NCBI GenBank assembly: GCA_019243075.1
Contig: JAFAUV010000119.1
Coordinates: forward strand, 1-10,970
Direction of reading: 5' to 3'
Length of the DNA: 10,970 nucleotides
Source: Bradyrhizobium sp.
GTDB lineage: Bacteria; Pseudomonadota; Alphaproteobacteria; Rhizobiales; Xanthobacteraceae
The notes under the pieces are model-generated. The model was not told where the DNA came from. It ran no database searches and saw only the letters and a list, made by a program, of their open reading frames with translations. How positions within the stretch are numbered: position 1 is the first letter of the stretch; each line of letters starts with the position of its first letter. Positions 6,762 through 10,970 of this stretch are shown one piece after another. A program made the position numbers and the translations under genes.

Positions 6762-7319
6762 TTGAACGCACATGTCTCGCAAGGCGGTTGGCCGGTCCTG
6801 GTGCTGAACGCGGATTTCCGGCCGCTGAGTTATTACCCGCTGTCGCTTTGGTCGTGGCAGGACGCGATCAAGGCGGTGTTCCTCGATCGCGTCAATATCG
6901 TCGAACATTACGAAAAGGCGGTACGAAGTCCGACGTTCGAGATTCAGCTTCCCAGCGTCGTATCGCTGAAATCCTTCGTCAAGCCGACCACCCATCCTGC
7001 CTTTACCCGCTTCAACGTCTTCCTCCGCGATCGCTTCGCCTGCCAATATTGCTCGGCCAACGACGACCTCACCTTCGATCACATCATCCCGCGCTCCAAA
7101 GGCGGTCAGACCACATGGGAAAACGTGGTCGCCGCCTGCTCGCCCTGTAACCTGAAGAAGGGCAACATGACGCCGCAGCAGGCGAAGATGTTCCCCAGGC
7201 AGGCGCCGTTTGCACCGACCGTGCACCAGCTTCACCGCAACGGAAGGCTGTTTCCGCCGAACTATCTGCATGATAGCTGGCTGGATTATCTCTATTGGGA
7301 TACTGAGCTCGATCCGTAA
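6762..7319 (+). CDS. HNH endonuclease
   Basis: This 185-residue protein carries a C-terminal HNH nuclease domain that would cut DNA using a metal ion. Zinc-binding pairs CQYC (94-97) and CSPC (126-129) bracket the active-site stretch LTFDHIIPRSKGG (103-115), in which Asp106-His107 form the first HNH element. WENVV supplies the Asn (121), and CNLKKGN ends the motif. The N-terminal ~85 residues (VLVLNADFRPLSYYPLS at 12-28) are a conserved family extension of unknown role. The start is a TTG, fixed by AGGAG at 6751-6755 six bases upstream; no in-frame ATG lies nearby. I recognise the sequence as very conserved among Bradyrhizobium and relatives, in chromosomal settings without restriction or phage genes. 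A housekeeping DNA-processing role is therefore more likely than defence, though unproven. The P-loop gene starts 30 bases downstream. Confidence 0.92.
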   Translation: MNAHVSQGGWPVLVLNADFRPLSYYPLSLWSWQDAIKAVFLDRVNIVEHYEKAVRSPTFEIQLPSVVSLKSFVKPTTHPAFTRFNVFLRDRFACQYCSANDDLTFDHIIPRSKGGQTTWENVVAACSPCNLKKGNMTPQQAKMFPRQAPFAPTVHQLHRNGRLFPPNYLHDSWLDYLYWDTELDP

Positions 7320-7349
7320 GGCGCGGGTGGGCCGCTTCAAGTTGCAAAC

Positions 7350-7910
7350 ATGCTCTACATCGTTGGCGGCTGCAGTCGCAGTGGGAAGTCCTTGCTGGCC
7401 GAACGCATCCGGGTCAACCACCACATACCATGGTTCCCGCTCGACGCGCTGAAGATGGGTCTCTATTTGGGAGCGCCGTCGATGGGCGTCCATCCGGATG
7501 ACGATGATCTCGAGACAGCTGATCGCATGTGGCCTGTTGTTAAAGGCGCAATCGAGAACCTGCTCTTCGACGGACGAAACTATCTGATCGAAGGCGTCAA
7601 CCTGCGCCCGACGACGATCGCGGAATTTATCAAGGCAACCGAAGAACCGGTGAGAGGCTGTTTCCTCGGCTACCCCGACATTTCGATAGAGACCAAGGTA
7701 GCGCAGGTGGCGCGCCATTCAGGTTTGCCAAACGACTGGCTCAATCGGACGGGTCCCGATAACGTGCGTCGATATCTTGAAATATCCCGATCCCTGAGCC
7801 GTCGCCTCCGCGAAGACTGCAGCGCGCTTGGGATTCCTTTTTTCGACACTGGCGCCGACTTTACGAGAGGCCTGGCTTCTGCAGAATTGGCGTTGATGAA
7901 TCCGGACTGA
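7350..7910 (+). CDS. Small P-loop kinase-like ATPase, unknown substrate
   Basis: The 186-residue protein begins with strand LYIVGG and a Walker A loop, GGCSRSGKS (residues 6-14), so it binds a nucleotide triphosphate. After the loop, LDALKMGLYLG (31-41) and a strand LIEGVNLRP (79-87) are arranged as in small-molecule kinases of the AAA_33/2-phosphoglycerate-kinase-like type, with Glu81 a possible Walker B acid. An arginine-rich helix RSLSRRLRED (147-156) could be the lid. Phosphorylation of a small metabolite is the best guess, but the substrate cannot be named. It starts 30 bases after the HNH gene, with only a weak ribosome site (GGGCCGCTTCAAG), and may be translated from the same message. 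By hand count 133 of 240 bases at 7501-7740 are G or C (55%), well below nearby genes, which suggests recent acquisition. Confidence 0.78.
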   Translation: MLYIVGGCSRSGKSLLAERIRVNHHIPWFPLDALKMGLYLGAPSMGVHPDDDDLETADRMWPVVKGAIENLLFDGRNYLIEGVNLRPTTIAEFIKATEEPVRGCFLGYPDISIETKVAQVARHSGLPNDWLNRTGPDNVRRYLEISRSLSRRLREDCSALGIPFFDTGADFTRGLASAELALMNPD

Positions 7911-8148
7911 CCCTTCCGCTCATCATGGATGCCAGCTTCCGGACCTGCGCAATGCACGGGCGCTGCTGGCGAGGCCGCGTCGACGGTCGCTTTCACCTTT
8001 CGCTGCTCGACGGCACAGCACTGGTGCGCTGCCGTCCAGAAATGCTAAGTTGCGCCGTGAATGCTGCTTCGACCGCCAATTCGTCTCCGACGGTTGAAGC
8101 GACGATGGTTCGGCGCGGATCACGCGCCGATCACACAGGAGAGCCGCG
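7911..8148. other. Intergenic region upstream of the trypsin/PDZ gene
   Basis: These 238 bases follow the P-loop gene and hold no convincing gene. A plus-strand frame from 7925 runs through them into the next gene's start, but it has no good ribosome site and looks like spurious GC-rich coding. The end of the stretch has a perfect hairpin, GGCGCG-GATCA-CGCGCC (8112-8128), just before the ribosome site AGGAGAG at 8137-8143. A promoter for the next two genes is expected here, but I cannot point to clear -35 and -10 boxes. Confidence 0.5.
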
Positions 8149-9123
8149 ATGCCCTCTTTGACCGAATGGAAAGTGCCACCCGCCTTCCAGCCTCGCTCCG
8201 GCGACTACAGCTTCGATCTCGATCACGCATTGTCGTCGGTGGTCGGGCTGCATTCGATCATCCCGCCGGATGCTTTCACTGCGGAGACATTGGGCACCGA
8301 ACGCGCCGGCAACGGCGTCGTGATCGATAGCGGGCTGGTGCTGACCATCGGTTATCTCATCACCGAGGCCGAGGCAGTCTGGCTGCATCTCGGCGACGGT
8401 CGGGTGATGGAGGGACACGCGCTCGGCTTCGATGCCGTCACCGGCTTTGGGCTGGTGCAGGCGCTCGGCCATCTCGATATCGATCCATTGCCGCTCGGCT
8501 CCTCGGCCGCGACTGGGATCGGCGACCGGGTCGTGGTCGGCGGCGCCGGTGGACGCACCCGCTCGGTCGCAAGCCAGATCGCCGCGAAGCAGGAATTCGC
8601 GGGCTATTGGGAATACCTGCTCGACGAAGCGATCTTCACCTATCCCGCGCATCCGAACTGGGGCGGTACCGGGCTGATCGCGAGCACCGGCGAACTGATC
8701 GGGATCGGCTCGCTTCAGCTCGAACGCGAGCGCTCCGGCAAGGCCGAGCACGTCAACATGATCGTGCCGATCGATCTGTTGAAACCCGTGCTCGACGATT
8801 TGCGCCGCTTCGGCAAGGTGAACCGGCCGGCGCGGCCCTGGCTCGGCATGTATTCGACCGAAATCGACAACCGCGTCGTCGTGATCGGCATTTCCGGCAA
8901 CGGACCGGCCGCGCGCGCCGAGCTGAAGGCCGGAGACGTCATCCTCGCCGTCAACGGCGAGAAGGTCACGAGCCAGGGGGGATTTTATCGGAAAGTCTGG
9001 GCGCTTGGCGCGGCCGGCGTCGATGTGCCGCTCACCGTGCACCATGAAAGCGGCGTCACCTTCGATGTCACACTGGCCTCGACCGACCGCGCCAGGCTAT
9101 TGAAGGGCCCGCGCCTGCACTGA
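8149..9123 (+). CDS. HtrA-fold trypsin/PDZ protein with degenerate catalytic triad
   Basis: The 324-residue protein has the layout of a DegP/HtrA protease: a trypsin-like domain (about 30-215) and one PDZ domain (about 228-315, with WLGMYSTE and GPAARAELKAGDVILAVNG). It would usually be annotated as an S1C serine protease. However, the His site (TNNHVV in DegP) reads TIGYLI with Tyr69, the Asp site (DxxTDLA) reads DAVTGFG with Gly99, and the Ser site (NPGNSGG) reads NWGGTGL with Thr174. All three triad residues are therefore replaced and proteolysis is unlikely; a binding or chaperone-like role for hydrophobic C termini is a reasonable inference. No signal peptide or membrane anchor is present, unlike periplasmic DegP, so it is probably cytosolic. 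AGGAGAG (8137-8143) is a strong ribosome site for the ATG. The hydrolase gene starts 27 bases after its stop, so the two probably form an operon. Confidence 0.9.
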   Translation: MPSLTEWKVPPAFQPRSGDYSFDLDHALSSVVGLHSIIPPDAFTAETLGTERAGNGVVIDSGLVLTIGYLITEAEAVWLHLGDGRVMEGHALGFDAVTGFGLVQALGHLDIDPLPLGSSAATGIGDRVVVGGAGGRTRSVASQIAAKQEFAGYWEYLLDEAIFTYPAHPNWGGTGLIASTGELIGIGSLQLERERSGKAEHVNMIVPIDLLKPVLDDLRRFGKVNRPARPWLGMYSTEIDNRVVVIGISGNGPAARAELKAGDVILAVNGEKVTSQGGFYRKVWALGAAGVDVPLTVHHESGVTFDVTLASTDRARLLKGPRLH

Positions 9124-9150
9124 TCGGGCGACAAGCGAAAGAGCGAAGCG

Positions 9151-10218
9151 ATGAGCGAGGCCGTAGTGGACGGCATCGTGGCCGTACTGCCACCGTTGTT
9201 GCAATCGCTCGAAGCGCTTGCCTTCGTCGGCCGCCATTTGAGCCCGCCGGATTTTGGCCGCGTCATGCGCGAGATCGGCGCGCCGGAGGAGCCGTTGCGG
9301 GCTGCGCGGGCTGGGCTCGGCGAATGGCCGGAGGATTTCGCCGCGGTGCGCACCTCGCTTGATGCCGCCGCCGACGCGGTGCTGACCGCCTTCACCGGTT
9401 TGCGTGCCGTACAGGACGGCAATGGTGATTTTGTCGCGGTCTTGCGTGCGCTTCGCCATGCGCCCCGCGCGCAGGAAGCGCTCTATCCGCTCGCCGCGAA
9501 ATTTCCGCCGGTCAGCGATTTCTTCCTCGATCCTGCGCTGCGGGGCGATGAGGCCCTGAAGGCGAAGCTCGCACATCCCGAGACGGCCATCACCGGCGTG
9601 ATCCATGGCGACCCCAAGCCCGGCAGCCGCGGCAGCTTCTCGCTCTACGTGCCCGAATATTATGCGCCGGAGCGTCCCTGGCCACTGGTGGTGGCGCTGC
9701 ATGGCGGCAGCGGCAATGGACGCAATTTCCTGTGGACCTGGCTGCGCGACGCCCGAAGCTTTGGCGCCATCCTGATCGCGCCAACCGCAACGGGACCGAC
9801 CTGGGCTCTGATGGGCGAGGACGGCGACACGCCGAATCTTGATCGCATCCTGGGTGCCGTGCGCAGCCGCTGGAACATCGATCCGGATCGGATGCTGCTC
9901 ACCGGCATGAGCGACGGCGGCACCTTCTGCTATGTCACCGGCCTGGAGCGCATGTCACCCTTCACGCATCTTGCGCCGGTGGCAGCAACTTTTCATCCGC
10001 TGATGGCGGAGATGGCCGATGCGGATCGCCTGCGGGATCTGCCGATCTTTCTCGTCCACGGCCGGCTCGACTGGATGTTTCCTGTGCAGGTCGCGCGTCA
10101 CACCAGGCAGGCGCTGGCGGCGGCCGGCGCCGAGGTCACCTATCGCGAGCTCGACGATCTCGGCCATTGCTATCCGCGCGAGATCAATGCGGAGATGTTG
10201 CGCTGGCTGAGCGGCTGA
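9151..10218 (+). CDS. Alpha/beta hydrolase (carboxylesterase/phospholipase-like)
   Basis: The C-terminal two thirds of this 355-residue protein are an alpha/beta hydrolase. LVVALHGGSGNG (179-190) supplies the HGG oxyanion turn, TGMSDGG (251-257) the nucleophile elbow with Ser254, VHGRLDWMFPV (302-312) the acid Asp307, and DDLGHCYPRE (335-344) the base His339. The triad is complete, so an active serine esterase is expected. The arrangement is closest to phospholipase/carboxylesterase or PHB-depolymerase-like enzymes. The N-terminal ~140 residues are mostly helical and alanine-rich and are not part of the usual fold. No signal peptide is seen. The likely ribosome site is the purine stretch GAAAGAGCGAAG ending three bases before the ATG. 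It is probably co-transcribed with the degenerate trypsin/PDZ protein, whose PDZ domain might bind it or share its substrates; that is inference. The exact substrate cannot be given. Confidence 0.88.
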   Translation: MSEAVVDGIVAVLPPLLQSLEALAFVGRHLSPPDFGRVMREIGAPEEPLRAARAGLGEWPEDFAAVRTSLDAAADAVLTAFTGLRAVQDGNGDFVAVLRALRHAPRAQEALYPLAAKFPPVSDFFLDPALRGDEALKAKLAHPETAITGVIHGDPKPGSRGSFSLYVPEYYAPERPWPLVVALHGGSGNGRNFLWTWLRDARSFGAILIAPTATGPTWALMGEDGDTPNLDRILGAVRSRWNIDPDRMLLTGMSDGGTFCYVTGLERMSPFTHLAPVAATFHPLMAEMADADRLRDLPIFLVHGRLDWMFPVQVARHTRQALAAAGAEVTYRELDDLGHCYPREINAEMLRWLSG

Positions 10219-10285
10219 GCGGACCGGCAAGGACGGGAACCAACCCTCGCAAACCGCGTTGATCGCGGTCACTGGAGGGTTCGTC

Positions 10286-10492
10286 ATGCAGGTTTTTCTT
10301 GGAATGATCCTGGGCGCGCTGCTTTTGATCTGCGGCGTCTATATCTATGACTCCATGGAGACTTCGAGCGCCACCAACGGCCAGGTCGCAGCCACCAATC
10401 GCCCTATAGTGAACTGGGAGGTAGCGGCCGCGGACTGGCGCGCGCTGCGGACCCGCGCGCATGACGACTGGGTCAGGATCTCGTCGAAATAA
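10286..10492 (+). CDS. Small single-pass membrane protein
   Basis: This 68-residue protein has one hydrophobic helix at residues 2-21 (QVFLGMILGALLLICGVYIY) followed by a short hydrophilic tail with three tryptophans (positions 44, 51 and 62). The ATG at 10286 is chosen over an earlier in-frame TTG at 10259 because GGAGGG at 10274-10279 stands six bases before it, and the helix then begins at the N terminus. It would sit in the inner membrane; the basic residues in the tail (RTRAH) do not fix the topology. I do not recognise the family. It starts 67 bases after the hydrolase stop, with a 6-bp hairpin (10253-10269) between, and is followed by a terminator, so it is the last gene of this plus-strand group. 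Confidence 0.75.
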   Translation: MQVFLGMILGALLLICGVYIYDSMETSSATNGQVAATNRPIVNWEVAAADWRALRTRAHDDWVRISSK

Positions 10493-10514
10493 GCGTTTGG
10501 CACGGCTCCTGCTG

Positions 10515-10546
10515 AAGCGCCTTCGCGGCGGCGGAGGCGCTTTTTC
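10515..10546 (+). terminator. Rho-independent terminator after the small membrane protein gene
   Basis: AAGCGCCTTCGC (10515-10526) pairs with GCGGAGGCGCTT (10531-10542) around the four-base loop GGCG. This gives a 12-bp stem with a single G-U pair, and the T run begins within the stem end (TTTTTC, 10541-10546). It lies 22 bases after the stop of the small membrane protein and ends plus-strand transcription before the convergent DsbA-like gene. Read from the other strand it lacks a U tract. Confidence 0.88.
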
Positions 10547-10576
10547 TTGGCGGAGGGCGTTATTCAGCCGCCTGCT

Positions 10577-10970
10577 TTACCGGCCTGGTGTACCGGCCTT
10601 GGCCTTGCGCGCGTCCGCGATCACTTGCGCGAACTGCTCCATGGTCAGCACACCCGGCACGCGGAACTTGCCGACGATGAAGGCCGGCGTGCCCTGGAAG
10701 CCCAGCCCTTCGGCGGTCTCGTTGTTGCGCGCGAGCATGCCGTCGATCGCCTTGGCTTTGGCGGCAAGGTCCTGCTTGACGCGATCGACATCGACGCCGG
10801 CGGCCGCAATCAATTCATAGATCCGCGGCTCGGTGAGCTTGGAGCTGACGCCGATCATGGCGTCATAGGCCTTGTCGTATTTGCCCTGGAATTTACTGGC
10901 GAGCGTCACGCGTGCCGCTACCACCGAGACCGGCCCCAGGATCGGCCAGTCCTTCAGAACCAAACGCACC
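10577..10970 (-). CDS. DsbA-family thiol oxidoreductase, C-terminal part (5' end outside window)
   Basis: The visible 130 or so residues are the C-terminal half of a DsbA-type protein, which oxidises or isomerises disulfides in the periplasm. VRLVLKDWPILGPVS is the strand and loop after the active-site helix. The stretch through RVTLASKFQGKYDKAYDAM and beyond is the helical insert. GFQGTPAFIVGKFRVPGVLT near the C-terminal end carries the cis-proline loop (Thr-Pro) that faces the CXXC active site in the thioredoxin fold. The CXXC and the signal peptide would lie beyond the right edge, so whether both cysteines are present cannot be checked. The frame is open to the edge, so a start at the GTG near 10969 would be artificial. 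The protein ends in KAGTPGR with TAA at 10579-10577. It converges on the small membrane protein gene, with the terminator between them. Confidence 0.92.
   Translation of the reverse strand, partial: VRLVLKDWPILGPVSVVAARVTLASKFQGKYDKAYDAMIGVSSKLTEPRIYELIAAAGVDVDRVKQDLAAKAKAIDGMLARNNETAEGLGFQGTPAFIVGKFRVPGVLTMEQFAQVIADARKAKAGTPGR

Noticed and set aside
6292..6774. ATTTGAACG followed by CACATG occurs both at 6292-6310 and at 6760-6774, flanking the Bug remnant.
   Set aside because: The match is short with a 4-base gap difference, and one copy covers the HNH start codon; too weak to call a recombination or insertion repeat.
6621..7718. A 365-codon minus-strand open frame across the HNH and P-loop genes.
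   Set aside because: It is antisense to two genes with clear motifs and good starts, shows no recognisable domain, and long antisense frames are common in GC-rich DNA.
7925..8161. A 78-codon plus-strand frame in the gap before the trypsin/PDZ gene.
   Set aside because: No good ribosome site, no recognisable sequence, and it overruns the well-supported start at 8149.
10580..10600. The short direct repeat GGCCGGTA near the end of the DsbA-like gene.
   Set aside because: It is explained by similar codons for Ala/Gly/Arg at the protein's C-terminal end in GC-rich sequence.
1..10970. A search by eye for tRNA genes, CRISPR repeats, transposase genes or insertion-sequence ends.
   Set aside because: None was seen; no regularly spaced repeats and no transposase motifs occur in any frame considered.

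Overview
The window looks like chromosomal DNA of a GC-rich alphaproteobacterium, most probably Bradyrhizobium or a close relative (Rhodopseudomonas or Nitrobacter). This rests on high GC with strong codon bias, on several proteins that read like Bradyrhizobium versions I recognise (the HNH endonuclease, the DUF2855 protein and the DsbA-like protein), and on a degenerate copy of the CATTGCGAG...TCCAG palindromic repeat that I associate with that group. No tRNA, rRNA, CRISPR array, insertion sequence or phage gene was seen.

Left part (1-2156). The minus strand carries gluQRS (glutamyl-Q tRNA-Asp synthetase), followed by the N-terminal part of a soluble histidine kinase that runs off the left edge. 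Divergent from gluQRS, across only 37 bases, is an AlkA-type DNA-3-methyladenine glycosylase.

Middle part (2235-6593). This is the most interesting region. Three plus-strand genes follow one another: a DUF2855 protein of the medium-chain dehydrogenase type, a flavin monooxygenase with an extra NTF2-like N-terminal domain, and a beta-propeller protein that keeps the metal-binding and catalytic residues of peptidyl-alpha-hydroxyglycine alpha-amidating lyase (PAL). A palindromic repeat lies between the last two. Converging on the PAL-like gene is a wreck of a Bug-type (tripartite tricarboxylate transporter) substrate-binding protein, with its start codon lost and most of its middle deleted. Together they look like a small-molecule oxidation cassette in which a monooxygenase could make a carbinol-type intermediate that the lyase breaks. 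The substrate is unknown, and the decayed binding protein may mark a lost uptake function.

Right part (6762-10970). There is an HNH endonuclease with a TTG start, then a small P-loop kinase-like gene of clearly lower GC. Next comes a probable pair: a trypsin/PDZ protein of HtrA fold in which all three catalytic positions are changed, and an alpha/beta hydrolase with an intact Ser-Asp-His triad. A 68-residue single-pass membrane protein follows and ends at a good rho-independent terminator. The C-terminal part of a DsbA-family thiol oxidoreductase converges on it from the right edge.
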